Source of the DNA: Pantoea dispersa
GTDB taxonomy: Bacteria > Pseudomonadota > Gammaproteobacteria > Enterobacterales > Enterobacteriaceae
Direction: 5' to 3'
NCBI RefSeq assembly: GCF_014155765.1
Contig: NZ_SCKT01000001.1
Span: 992,001-1,056,000 of the forward strand
Length of the DNA stretch: 64,000 bases
The position numbers and the translations under genes were made by a program. Positions 29,813-39,018 of this stretch are shown here, piece by piece. Under the pieces are notes generated by a model. It worked only from the letters and a program-made list of their open reading frames with translations, was not told the DNA's origin and did no database searches. How positions within the stretch are numbered: position 1 is the first letter of the stretch; each line of letters begins with the position of its first letter.

Positions 29813-30328
29813 TTATGCGGGAAGTACCAGCTGCGCGCCGGCTTGCGCCTGTTGTGGGCTTTCCAGCTCAAGCAGAAACGCTTTTACCGCCAGGCCGCCT
29901 GCAAAGCCGGTGAGCTTACCGTTGCTGCCGATAACGCGATGACAGGGCGCCATGATCGACAACGGATTTTTACCGTTGGCAGCGCCGACGGCGCGTACCG
30001 CTTTCGGGTTGCCGATCTGCTCCGCGATTTGCAGATAGCTGCGGGTTTCACCAAACGGAATGGTGAGCAGCGCCTGCCAGACCTTTTTCTGAAACGCAGT
30101 GCCAACGGTGTCGTACGGCATGTCAAACTGCTGACGCTCGCCGGCAAAGTACTGGCGCAGCTGGCGCTCAGCCTCACAGAGAATCGGATGCTGGTCGTTA
30201 CGCGCGATCGGTTTCAGCGGCACACGCTGCGCGCCTTCGTTTTCCCATAAAATGGCTGACAGACCGCGATCCGTGGCAATGAGCGTCAGTTCTCCGACGG
30301 GCGTGGTAATGATTTTAGCGTGATACAT
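29813..30328 (-). CDS. ogt: Methylated-DNA--protein-cysteine methyltransferase
   Basis: The protein removes alkyl groups from O6-alkylguanine and O4-alkylthymine in a suicidal reaction. The 171-residue protein (E. coli Ogt 171) has the acceptor C129 in IMAPCHRVIG and the helix-turn-helix region RSYLQIAEQIGNPKAVRAVGAANGKNP leading up to it. It is divergent from a gene for a fused Ada-type/AlkA-type repair protein, a pairing not seen in this location in E. coli. Confidence 0.94.
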   Translation of the reverse strand: MYHAKIITTPVGELTLIATDRGLSAILWENEGAQRVPLKPIARNDQHPILCEAERQLRQYFAGERQQFDMPYDTVGTAFQKKVWQALLTIPFGETRSYLQIAEQIGNPKAVRAVGAANGKNPLSIMAPCHRVIGSNGKLTGFAGGLAVKAFLLELESPQQAQAGAQLVLPA

Positions 30329-30486
30329 GTTGCACCTCCGACGTGGGCTATGCGGATGATTATCGCACTTTTGCGCGGCGAAACTGGCTGTTTTCGGCCA
30401 TGAGCATAAACTGGTTAGCTGTCCGAAAGCAGCCAGTTTTCCATCTGCACCTGCGCGACGATGGTGTTTATTTGCCGGAGACGATG

Positions 30487-31953
30487 ATGTTTGATCCTGA
30501 AATTGCCTATCAGGCGCTGACGGCGCGCGACAGCCGTTTCGACGGGGTGTTTTTTGTCGGCGTGACCTCCACCGGTATTTACTGCCGTCCGATCTGTCCG
30601 GTGAAAGCGCCGATGCAGAAGAACTGCCTGTTTTTCACCAGTGCCGAAGCGGCTGAAAAGGCGCACTTTCGCCCCTGCCTGCGCTGTCGTCCCGAGCTGG
30701 CACCTGGTTCGGCGCCAGTCGATAGTCATCATCGCATCGCCGACCGGCTGATACGCCGTATCGAAGAAGGCTTACTGGAAGAACAGGAGACGCTGGCTGA
30801 GATCGCCAGCGAGTTTGACCTGAGTGAACGCCAGCTAAGGCGGGTGATTCAGCAGGAGCTGGGCGTGTCGCCACTTGAACTGCGGCAAACCCGGCGTATG
30901 CTGCTGGCGAAGCAGCTACTGACTGAAACCGCATTGCCGGTGACCGAGATTGCCTATGCCAGCGGTTTTCGCAGTCTGCGCCGTTTTAACGACGTGTTCC
31001 AGGCTCGCTATCGCATGACGCCTTCGCGTCTGCGTAAGCAGATTCAGACGGAAGCCCTGAATGGTGAGCAGGAGAGCGCCGAACTGCGCCTCAGCTACCG
31101 GCCTCCTTATGACTGGGACGCCATCCTCGATTTCCTGCAACAGCGCGTGATGAAGCAAGTCGAGTGGGTCAGCGAGGGCGTTTATCATCGTACTGTGGCG
31201 CTCGGTCAGTGTCGTGGCTGGGTGCGCATTAGCCATTTGCCGGAAAAGCAGGCGCTGAAGGTGCAATTTACTACCACGCTGACGCCGGTGCTGCCTGCCC
31301 TGCTGCGCCGCTTGCGCGATCTGTTTGATCTGGATGCCCAGCCACAGCGCATCAGCGAGCAGCTCAGCCAGGATCCGCTATTAGCTGCGAGTCTGGCACG
31401 CTATCCAGGTTTGCGCGTTCCTGGTGCCTTTGACGGCTTCGAGCTGGCGGTCCGCGCCATCCTCGGCCAGCAGGTGACGGTGAAAGCCGCGACCACGCTG
31501 AGCAGTCGCGTGGCGGAGCGTTTTGGCGCGCCCCTCACCACGCCGTGGCCTGCGCTCTCCCGCTTACCGCCAGAGGCCGAATCACTGGCTACTGCAACTC
31601 TGGATGATATCGCCAGCCTCGGCATTGTGAGCGCCCGCGCGCAGGCGATCCAGGCACTGGCCGGGGCCTGCGCCTCAGGAGCGCTGCGCTTCAATGGCGC
31701 GGTTAATCCGGACGTGGTGCAGCAGCAGTTGCTGGCGCTGAAGGGTGTCGGGCCGTGGACAGCGAGTTATATCGCCATGCGCGCCCTGCGCTGGCCGGAT
31801 GCCTTCCCGAAAGAGGACATTGCGATCCGCAATAATCTCGGCGGCGTGAGCGCAAAGGTCGCAGAGCAGATGTCACAGGTGTGGCGCCCGTGGCGCAGTT
31901 ACGCGGTGCTGCATATCTGGAAGAGCCTGACGCCGGATAAGGTAAAAAAGTAG
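30487..31953 (+). CDS. Fused Ada-type regulator and AlkA-type 3-methyladenine DNA glycosylase
   Basis: The 488-residue protein joins two parts. Residues 1-80 form the Ada zinc domain, with C33, C37, C64 and C67 matching the four cysteines of Ada (the first accepts methyl from phosphotriesters); about 85-185 is an AraC helix-turn-helix. Residues about 205-480 resemble AlkA, with the helix-hairpin-helix LKGVGPWTASYIAM and catalytic D444 in PKEDIAIRNN. It would both sense alkylation and excise alkylated bases. It lacks Ada's O6-methylguanine domain, which divergent ogt supplies separately. Of two adjacent ATG codons, 30487 has better spacing from GGAG. Confidence 0.93.
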   Translation: MFDPEIAYQALTARDSRFDGVFFVGVTSTGIYCRPICPVKAPMQKNCLFFTSAEAAEKAHFRPCLRCRPELAPGSAPVDSHHRIADRLIRRIEEGLLEEQETLAEIASEFDLSERQLRRVIQQELGVSPLELRQTRRMLLAKQLLTETALPVTEIAYASGFRSLRRFNDVFQARYRMTPSRLRKQIQTEALNGEQESAELRLSYRPPYDWDAILDFLQQRVMKQVEWVSEGVYHRTVALGQCRGWVRISHLPEKQALKVQFTTTLTPVLPALLRRLRDLFDLDAQPQRISEQLSQDPLLAASLARYPGLRVPGAFDGFELAVRAILGQQVTVKAATTLSSRVAERFGAPLTTPWPALSRLPPEAESLATATLDDIASLGIVSARAQAIQALAGACASGALRFNGAVNPDVVQQQLLALKGVGPWTASYIAMRALRWPDAFPKEDIAIRNNLGGVSAKVAEQMSQVWRPWRSYAVLHIWKSLTPDKVKK

Positions 31954-32033
31954 ATCAGCTTGAAACCTTGCAGCCAGCCGAAAGTACCGGGCGGTTCCGT
32001 AAAGTCGCCGTAAATACGTCCCTGTAGGCTCTG

Positions 32034-32053
32034 CCGGCGCATCCATGCGCCGG
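32034..32053. repeat. 20-bp palindrome after ada-alkA
   Basis: CCGGCGCATCCATGCGCCGG is palindromic apart from the central two bases. Its layout (GC arms around a CAT/ATG core) resembles the GGTCGCC palindromes at 9678 and 17060, though the arms differ. Confidence 0.5.
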
Positions 32054-32131
32054 AAGCTTTACTCCACCGCCCGGCCCTTCCGTCTTCTTTGAGCATGGGT
32101 GCGATTATCTAAAGCAATGACAAGGCTTGAT

Positions 32132-32239
32132 GGCCAGTTAAGGCGGGAGCGGAAGGAGCGAAGCGTCCGAGCCATGGATGGCGAGGCCGATCCACAGGGA
32201 TGTGAGATTCCTTTGCGATCCGCCCCGCCTTATCTGGCC
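32132..32239. mobile_element. 108-bp imperfect inverted-repeat element, MITE-like
   Basis: The terminal arms GGCCAGTTAAGGCGGG (32132-32147) and CCCGCCTTATCTGGCC (32224-32239) pair at 15 of 16 positions, and weaker pairing continues inward, so the whole could fold into one long hairpin. There is no coding capacity. The size and structure resemble ERIC-like or MITE-like intergenic elements, but the sequence is not ERIC as I know it. Confidence 0.5.
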
Positions 32240-32273
32240 TGAGTACGATCTCAAAGCAACATACCGAACTTCG

Positions 32274-32307
32274 TAAAAAAGCAAAAAGGCGCCTTTAGGG
32301 CGCCTTT
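32274..32307 (-). terminator. Terminator of the tRNA-Lys cluster
   Basis: AAAGGCGCC (32285-32293) and GGCGCCTTT (32299-32307) form a 9-bp stem with a 5-base loop. Read on the minus strand it ends in TTTTTGCTTTTTT, nine bases after the last tRNA. Confidence 0.9.
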
Positions 32308-32316
32308 CTACATAAC

Positions 32317-32392
32317 TGGTGGGTCGTGCAGGATTCGAACCTGCGACCAATTGATTAAAAGTCAACTGCTCTACCAACTGAGCTAACGACCC
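32317..32392 (-). tRNA. tRNA-Lys(UUU), copy 3 in transcription order
   Basis: This 76-base gene with encoded CCA folds as a cloverleaf: acceptor GGGTCGT pairing with ACGACCC, D-arm AGCTCAGTTGGTAGAGC, anticodon loop with TTT in GACTTTTAATC, and T-arm GGTTCGAATCC. It is identical to the two copies upstream. Confidence 0.97.
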
Positions 32393-32424
32393 GCTCGGGA
32401 AGTGGCTTACAACTTTCGACTTGA

Positions 32425-32500
32425 TGGTGGGTCGTGCAGGATTCGAACCTGCGACCAATTGATTAAAAGTCAACTGCTCTACCAACTGAGCTAACGACCC
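32425..32500 (-). tRNA. tRNA-Lys(UUU), copy 2 in transcription order
   Basis: The sequence is identical to its two neighbours (76 bases, UUU anticodon, encoded CCA). It is separated from the next copy by 32 bases, so all three are probably processed from one precursor. Confidence 0.97.
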
Positions 32501-32550
32501 ATCAAGGTTGTGAAGCAAACTGAAGTGACATCAAAACTGAACGGTTGAGA

Positions 32551-32626
32551 TGGTGGGTCGTGCAGGATTCGAACCTGCGACCAATTGATTAAAAGTCAAC
32601 TGCTCTACCAACTGAGCTAACGACCC
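32551..32626 (-). tRNA. tRNA-Lys(UUU), copy 1 in transcription order
   Basis: This is the first of three identical tRNA-Lys genes downstream of cpoB. In E. coli the same place holds a longer cluster of lysine and valine tRNAs; no valine tRNA is present here. Confidence 0.97.
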
Positions 32627-32792
32627 ATCTTCAGTGCTGCCGATACTTGTTAAGATATGTCCCGGCAACGGCGGCATATATTACTGATTTAGCGGGAGGG
32701 CGCAACCCTTATTTTCCGCTAAATGTCTCAACTGCTTACCTTTCATGCGGCAAGACCAGAAATCAGACGAAATCCGGTCTTAACTGCAGCAA

Positions 32793-33584
32793 TTACATGG
32801 CAGCGAGCCGTTTTTGTGCCTGCTTAGCAGACTCAGAGTTAGGGAATTGTTTGATCACCTGCTGGTAGACCGCTTTCGCTTTCGCTGTATCGTTCTTCTC
32901 CTGCATGATCACCCCAACCTTAAACAGCGCTTCCGCCGCTTTTGGCGATTTCGGGTAGTTTTTAACTACAGTGGCAAAATAGTAGGCCGCATCGTCCTTT
33001 TTGCCTTTGTTGTAAAACAACTGACCCAGCCAGTAATTGGCATTCGGCTGATAGGTGGAGTCAGGATACTTCTTCACCCACGCCTGCAGCGCAGTAATCG
33101 CCTGGTCGTACTGCTTCTTCTCAAGAATCAGCGCGACGGCAGCATTGTAATCGGTGTTGGCATCGCCGGTTTGTGCGGGTGCAGCGGCAGCCGTATTGCT
33201 GCTCCCCGCATCAGCGTTTCCCGCTGCGGCACCGGCTGCTGCATCGGCACCACCGCTGGCCTGCGCACCATTACTGCTGCTCAGACTGTCGATCTGCTGA
33301 TAAAGCTGCTTCTGCCGCTCAATCACCTGATTAAGCTGATAACTGTTCTGCTGGATCTGCCCGCGCAGCGAATCGATATCGCTTTGGTTATCACTCATCT
33401 GCTGCTGCAACTGCTGCAGAAGCTGAGCCTGGGCATTGGAGATACGTTCAAGAGTGGTGACACGGTCTTCGACCGAGCCTGAGCCAACGCTACTGATTGA
33501 CGCCTGGGCATTAGCGGCCCAGGGGGCCGCTACGCCAACCAGTAACGACAGACTCAACAGATGAAGTCTGAAGTTACTAATCAT
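32793..33584 (-). CDS. cpoB: Cell division coordinator CpoB
   Basis: CpoB is a periplasmic protein that links the Tol machine to PBP1B during septation. The 263-residue precursor has a signal peptide (about 1-26, ending AANA), an N-terminal coiled coil (about 40-105, Gln-rich LLQQLQQQMSDNQSDIDSLR), a linker of Ala, Gly and Ser (about 105-140), and C-terminal TPR repeats (about 145-263, with YWLGQLFYNKGKKDDAAYYF). It lies 9 bases after pal. Confidence 0.96.
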   Translation of the reverse strand: MISNFRLHLLSLSLLVGVAAPWAANAQASISSVGSGSVEDRVTTLERISNAQAQLLQQLQQQMSDNQSDIDSLRGQIQQNSYQLNQVIERQKQLYQQIDSLSSSNGAQASGGADAAAGAAAGNADAGSSNTAAAAPAQTGDANTDYNAAVALILEKKQYDQAITALQAWVKKYPDSTYQPNANYWLGQLFYNKGKKDDAAYYFATVVKNYPKSPKAAEALFKVGVIMQEKNDTAKAKAVYQQVIKQFPNSESAKQAQKRLAAM

Positions 33585-33593
33585 GTGATTCTC

Positions 33594-34112
33594 TTAGTAA
33601 ACCAGTACGGCACGACGGTTTTTAGCGTAAGCCGCTTCGTCGTGGCCCAGTACAGCAGGTTTCTCTTTACCGTAAGATACGATAGACATCTGGTCAGCAG
33701 ACACGCCTTTACCCTGCAGGTACATTTTAACGGCGTTAGCACGACGCTCGCCCAGGGCGATGTTGTACTCTGGGGTGCCGCGCTCATCCGCGTGACCTTC
33801 GATGGTCACTTTGTAAGATGGGTTGCTACGCAGGAAAGCAGCGTGCTGATCCAGCATCTGAGCGTATTCAGACTGCACGTCATACTTGTCCAGACCGAAG
33901 TAAACGATGTTGTTCTGCTGCAGCTGCTGCATCTGCAGACGCGCCTGCTCGTCAGAAGACATGTTGCCGTTCTGGCCAGCGCCAGCGCCGTATGCACCGT
34001 CAGCACCCATACCGGTCTGATCGTTGTTGTTGTTTTTGTGAGAGCTACATGCAGCTACCGCGATAACCGGCAGAGCCAGCATCAAACCCTTCAGCACTTT
34101 GTTCAGTTGCAT
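33594..34112 (-). CDS. pal: Peptidoglycan-associated lipoprotein
   Basis: Pal is an outer-membrane lipoprotein that binds peptidoglycan and TolB, helping the outer membrane follow constriction. The 172-residue precursor has the lipobox AVAAC with C22 as the lipidated residue, a short flexible Asn/Gly linker, and an OmpA-like domain (about 60-172) containing [26 protein letters not shown]-type sequence; the Asp and Arg that bind diaminopimelate fall in this stretch. Confidence 0.97.
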   Translation of the reverse strand: MQLNKVLKGLMLALPVIAVAACSSHKNNNNDQTGMGADGAYGAGAGQNGNMSSDEQARLQMQQLQQNNIVYFGLDKYDVQSEYAQMLDQHAAFLRSNPSYKVTIEGHADERGTPEYNIALGERRANAVKMYLQGKGVSADQMSIVSYGKEKPAVLGHDEAAYAKNRRAVLVY

Positions 34113-34176
34113 TTCTTTATCCTATTATTTTGTTTGCCATACATTTTACTCCCCCGCCAGGCGAGGGAGCGATGCA

Positions 34177-35472
34177 TCACAGATACGGCGACCAGGCAGG
34201 GAATTTGACCTGTCCATCAGTTGCCGGAAGACGCGCTTTGAAACGCCCATCGGTTGAAACCAACTGCAACACGGAACCCATCCCCTGAGTAGAGCTATAG
34301 ATTACCATCGTGCCGTTAGGAGCCAGACTTGGCGTCTCATCCAGGAACGTGTCCGTTATTGTCTGAACGGCTCCCGTTTCCAGATCCTGTTTGGCGACGT
34401 GCTGCGCGCCACCGGCGCTGCTGATCATCACCATCGTTTTACCGTCAGATGACACATCCGCATCCTGGTTCTGAGCCCCTTCCCAGGTAATGCGCTGTGG
34501 CGTTCCGCCGTTAACGTTAACTTTGTAAATCTGTGGCGCACCGGCCTGATCCGAAGTGTAAGCCAGCGTCTGGCTGTCCGGGAACCAGGTAGGTTCGGTG
34601 CTGTTGTAGCGGCCATCGGTCACCTGACGCGTCTGACCGGAGGCCAGATCCATCACGTACAGGTTCAGGCTACCGGTTTTCGACAGGGCGAAGGCCAGCT
34701 TAGAGCCGTCCGGCGAGAAGGCCGGCGCACCGTTGTGACGCGGATAAGAAGCCACCTGACGGATAGCGCCGTTGGCCAGCGTCTGCACCACCAGCGCCGA
34801 TTTACCGCTTTCGAAGGTCACGTAAGCCACTTTGCTGCCGTCTGGCGACCAGGCCGGTGACATCAGCGGCTGCGGCGAACGGTGTACCACAAACTGGTTG
34901 TAACCATCGTAGTCAGACACGCGCAGCTCGTACGGGAACTGACCACCGTTGGTCTGCACCACATAGGCGATACGGGTACGGAACGCGCCTTTGATACCGG
35001 TCAGCTTCTCAAACACTTCATCGCTGGCGGTATGCGCAGCATAGCGCAGCCACTGTTTGGTGACTTTATAGGAGTTCTGCGCCAGCACAGTACCCGGTGC
35101 GCCACCGGTATCCACCAGCTGATAAGCCACCTGGTAGCTGCCATCGGCGTTCGGCGTAACCTGCCCGACGACCACGGCATCAATACCCAGTGCGCTCCAC
35201 GCGGCAGGCTGAACTTCCTGTGCGCTGGTCGGCTGCTGTGGCAGACGAGAGCGATCCAGCGGGTTGAATTTACCGCTGTTACGTAAGTCTGCTGCGACGA
35301 TGCCACCAATATCTTCGGGTGCAGCGCCCGGACCGGCCCACTGGAACGGCACCACACCAATTGGGCGTGCGGTATTAACGCCCTGCGTAATTTCAATGCG
35401 TACTTCCGCGTGCAGCATCGCTGCCCACAGCAGTACAAAAAAACCTAAGGTTACACGAAGTGCCTGCTTCAT
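34177..35472 (-). CDS. tolB: Tol-Pal system protein TolB
   Basis: TolB is a periplasmic protein that connects TolA to Pal. The 431-residue precursor (E. coli 430) has a signal peptide ending MLHA, then [21 protein letters not shown], an N-terminal alpha/beta domain to about residue 165, and a six-bladed beta-propeller with repeated [16 protein letters not shown] blades. The start MKQALRV at 35472 matches the family; codons upstream are unlikely to be translated. It is followed by pal. Confidence 0.97.
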   Translation of the reverse strand: MKQALRVTLGFFVLLWAAMLHAEVRIEITQGVNTARPIGVVPFQWAGPGAAPEDIGGIVAADLRNSGKFNPLDRSRLPQQPTSAQEVQPAAWSALGIDAVVVGQVTPNADGSYQVAYQLVDTGGAPGTVLAQNSYKVTKQWLRYAAHTASDEVFEKLTGIKGAFRTRIAYVVQTNGGQFPYELRVSDYDGYNQFVVHRSPQPLMSPAWSPDGSKVAYVTFESGKSALVVQTLANGAIRQVASYPRHNGAPAFSPDGSKLAFALSKTGSLNLYVMDLASGQTRQVTDGRYNSTEPTWFPDSQTLAYTSDQAGAPQIYKVNVNGGTPQRITWEGAQNQDADVSSDGKTMVMISSAGGAQHVAKQDLETGAVQTITDTFLDETPSLAPNGTMVIYSSTQGMGSVLQLVSTDGRFKARLPATDGQVKFPAWSPYL

Positions 35473-35589
35473 CTTATCTCCCTTATCTGAACCTGAGTTC
35501 ATGATAATTCGCACAGTTCCTGAAAAAACACGAGTACTCATAGAGTACGGCAAGCTAACCTTAGTTCAACCTGCCGTACGTTACTGCAT

Positions 35590-36846
35590 TTATTGCGGCT
35601 TGAAATCCAGCGGCGCGTTTTTGAACACTTCATATACCGCCTGACTTGGCGGTTTAGGGATACGAGCCTGCCGAGCCGCTGCGACAGCAGCCTGGCATAG
35701 GGCAGTATCACCCCCCTGCGCTTTAACATCCGCTAACGTACCATCAGACATCATGACAATACGTAAAGTACAGGTGCGCCCCTTATAGCTTTCCCAATCG
35801 TAAAACTTACTTTTGATCGCAGCCTGAATTTGACCGGCATAGTTGCTAATGTCAGCACCCGATGCACCCGCTTTTTTCTGACTACCCTGGCCAGCTGGAG
35901 CACCACCAGCAGAGGAACCGCTTTTCGGCGCATTCTTACCGGAAGAGAGACCGCCTAACAGATCATCCACATCGCTCTCGTTCTTCGCCGCTTCGGCAGC
36001 CGCTTTCTTCTTCGCATCGGCGGCCGCTTTAGCTTTGGCCGCCGCATCCGCTTTGGCTTTGGCTGCTGCCTCAGCTTTCGCTTTGGCTTCGGCGGCCGCT
36101 TTCTCTTTCGCGGCTTCCGCAGCTTTCTCTTTGGCTTCCTGTGCAGCTTTGGCTTTCGCATCTGCCGCAGCCTGAGCTTTGGCTTCTGCCTCCGCTTTGG
36201 CTTTCGCTTCAGCTGCGGCTTTCGCCTGCTGCGCGGCTTTCTCTTTCGCCGCTTCGGCTGCGGCGGCTTTAGCCTGCTCTTCCGCTTTCTTCTTCGCGTC
36301 GGCTGCGGCCTGCTTCGCCTGCTCTTCCGCTTTGGCTTTCGCGTCCGCTGCAGCCTTCGCCTGAGCATCGGCCTGCGCTTTGGCATCGGCTTTGGCTTTC
36401 GCTGCGGCCGCTTCTGCGGCTTTCTGCTGCTCCTGCGCCTGCTTCGCTGCTGCTTCCGCCGCCTTCTGCTGCTCTGCCTGCTGCTTCGCCTGCTCTTTGG
36501 CTTCCTGCTGCGCCTGCAGACGCTCTTTTTCCAGCTCTTTCAGCCGCTGCTGTTCAGCGGCCTGCTTCTGCTGCAACTCTTCCGCCTGCTGCTGTGCCTG
36601 CTTCTGGCGCTGCTGCTCGGCGCGCTGACTATCACTCTGCTGATTCTGCTGACGGTTATACTGCTCAACCACCGCGCCAGGATCGACCATCACCGCGTCG
36701 ATATCACTGCCGCCACCGCCGCCGCTGGCTTCGATATGTTCGTTAAACGAGCTCCAAATCAGCAGGGCGATCAGCACGATGTGCAGAATCACCGAAATGA
36801 TTATCGCGCGTTTTAACTTCTCGTTCTGCTCGGTTGCCTTCGACAC
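35590..36846 (-). CDS. tolA: Tol-Pal system protein TolA
   Basis: TolA spans the periplasm and transmits the proton-motive force from TolQR to TolB and Pal. The 418 residues (E. coli 421) have one membrane helix (about 14-33, with the SxxxH-type helix SVILHIVLIALLIW), a very long helical domain of Ala, Lys, Glu and Gln (about 65-300), and a globular C-terminal domain (about 325-418) with YDWESYKGRTCTLRI. The Lys/Ala-rich middle is repetitive, and its length may vary between strains. Confidence 0.97.
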   Translation of the reverse strand: MSKATEQNEKLKRAIIISVILHIVLIALLIWSSFNEHIEASGGGGGSDIDAVMVDPGAVVEQYNRQQNQQSDSQRAEQQRQKQAQQQAEELQQKQAAEQQRLKELEKERLQAQQEAKEQAKQQAEQQKAAEAAAKQAQEQQKAAEAAAAKAKADAKAQADAQAKAAADAKAKAEEQAKQAAADAKKKAEEQAKAAAAEAAKEKAAQQAKAAAEAKAKAEAEAKAQAAADAKAKAAQEAKEKAAEAAKEKAAAEAKAKAEAAAKAKADAAAKAKAAADAKKKAAAEAAKNESDVDDLLGGLSSGKNAPKSGSSAGGAPAGQGSQKKAGASGADISNYAGQIQAAIKSKFYDWESYKGRTCTLRIVMMSDGTLADVKAQGGDTALCQAAVAAARQARIPKPPSQAVYEVFKNAPLDFKPQ

Positions 36847-36871
36847 TCTCGGTTCCCAAAAACGGTTCGCG

Positions 36872-37300
36872 TTAAATCGGCTGCGTCATCAAACCGACGG
36901 ATTTCACGCCAGCCTGATGCAACAGGTTCAGCGCCTTGATGATTTCGTCGTAAGGCACATCTTTCGCCCCACCAATCAGGAAGACCGTCTTCGGATTGGC
37001 TTCAATACGGCGCTGCGCTTCGCTCACCACCTGCTCCGGCGGCAGCTGCGTCATACGATCGTGATCCACCACCAGGCTGTACTGCCCTACCCCGGCCACT
37101 TCCACGATCACCGGCGGATTATCGTCGCTGGAAACGGTTTTCGAATCGGTTGCGTCCGGCAGGTCCACTTCCACGCTCTGCGTAATAATCGGCGCGGTTG
37201 CCATAAAGATGAGCAGCAACACCAGCAGCACGTCCAGCAGCGGAACAATGTTGATTTCCGACTTAAGATCGCGACGCCCGCGACCACGGGTTCTGGCCAT
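36872..37300 (-). CDS. tolR: Tol-Pal system protein TolR
   Basis: TolR is the ExbD-like partner of TolQ in the proton-driven motor. The 142 residues equal E. coli TolR. One membrane helix, NIVPLLDVLLVLLLIFMA (about 17-34), contains the conserved aspartate that carries protons, followed by a periplasmic domain. It begins 13 bases after tolQ ends. Confidence 0.97.
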   Translation of the reverse strand: MARTRGRGRRDLKSEINIVPLLDVLLVLLLIFMATAPIITQSVEVDLPDATDSKTVSSDDNPPVIVEVAGVGQYSLVVDHDRMTQLPPEQVVSEAQRRIEANPKTVFLIGGAKDVPYDEIIKALNLLHQAGVKSVGLMTQPI

Positions 37301-37313
37301 CGTTAACCTCGAC

Positions 37314-38401
<1,088 letters not shown>

Positions 38402-38566
38402 TCTACATCCCGGTCTCATTTTAAACGTTGCTACTATACGCAAGTGAGATCGGCTTGGGAATGGTCCGCCAGAGCCAGGAGAAAATAATTATCAGACGTT
38501 AACAACTGGGAGGATTTTTGGGAGATTTCCTGACCAACCGCTGACAAAAACTCACGTCAGCAGCGG

Positions 38567-38587
38567 TAAAACAGCCCTTGCGGGCTG
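38567..38587 (-). terminator. Terminator of the cydABX-ybgE operon
   Basis: Read on the minus strand, CAGCCC-gcaa-GGGCTG is followed by TTTT, just after the ybgE stop codon at 38597. It separates the cyd operon from ybgC. Confidence 0.75.
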
Positions 38588-38596
38588 AGAAAGAAC

Positions 38597-38890
38597 TTAA
38601 TGGTAGAACCAGTAAATTCCCAGCGCCAGCACGATCAACGCCGGCAGCGGGGCAAACAGCGCCTGCCAGCGGGCACGCTGTGGCCGGAAACCGGTGCCGT
38701 GGATCACGCCGCTGCACACCGCCCAGATTAACAATAATCCGTGCCAGATAGCGAGCTCACTGGTGCGTGCGGCAAAGCGCGCCGGCTGCCAGATGACGCA
38801 TCCGGCCAGCCACAGCGCCAGAATCAGTGAAAGGGCCCGCAGCGGGCCCTTATCCATCAGACGATACAGCGTCTGTATCAGGCTGCGCAT
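38597..38890 (-). CDS. ybgE: Cyd operon membrane protein YbgE
   Basis: This is a 97-residue inner-membrane protein of unknown function that in enterobacteria always ends the cydAB operon. Three hydrophobic segments are visible (about 18-37, 45-65 and 72-95). The length equals E. coli YbgE. Its ATG overlaps the cydX stop codon by one base, which fixes the start at 38890 rather than upstream. Confidence 0.93.
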   Translation of the reverse strand: MRSLIQTLYRLMDKGPLRALSLILALWLAGCVIWQPARFAARTSELAIWHGLLLIWAVCSGVIHGTGFRPQRARWQALFAPLPALIVLALGIYWFYH

Positions 38891-39003
38891 CAGAGCTTGT
38901 CGTCCTGCGCGCCGCCCTCTTCCACATGCTCGATCGCCAGTGCCGTGACTACGCCAAACGCACAGGCCAGCAAGGTGCCAAGAATCCAGGCAAAATACCA
39001 CAT
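38890..39003 (-). CDS. cydX: Cytochrome bd-I accessory subunit CydX
   Basis: This 37-residue gene, MWYFAWILGTLLACAFGVVT at its start, equals E. coli CydX in length. CydX is a single-helix subunit needed for stable haem binding and activity of the bd oxidase. It lies 15 bases after cydB and overlaps ybgE by one base. Confidence 0.96.
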   Translation of the reverse strand: MWYFAWILGTLLACAFGVVTALAIEHVEEGGAQDDKL

Positions 39004-39018
39004 GCTCAATCTCCTCAA

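Larger units (their letters stand above)
31954..32316. other. Repeat-rich spacer between ada-alkA and the tRNA-Lys genes
   Basis: These 363 bases contain no credible gene. They hold a 20-bp palindrome (32034-32053), a 108-bp imperfect inverted repeat (32132-32239) and the tRNA terminator (32274-32307). A stretch just before the first palindrome (about 31993-32025) loosely resembles the flank of the 9678 element. Confidence 0.6.

Noticed and set aside
32317-32626. CRISPR-like array of repeats
   Set aside because: The three 76-base repeats with 32- and 50-base spacers are tRNA-Lys genes with complete cloverleaf structure.
35955-36480. Low-complexity repeat DNA in the tolA middle
   Set aside because: The repetitive Ala/Lys/Glu pattern is the normal long helical domain of TolA, not a separate repeat element.
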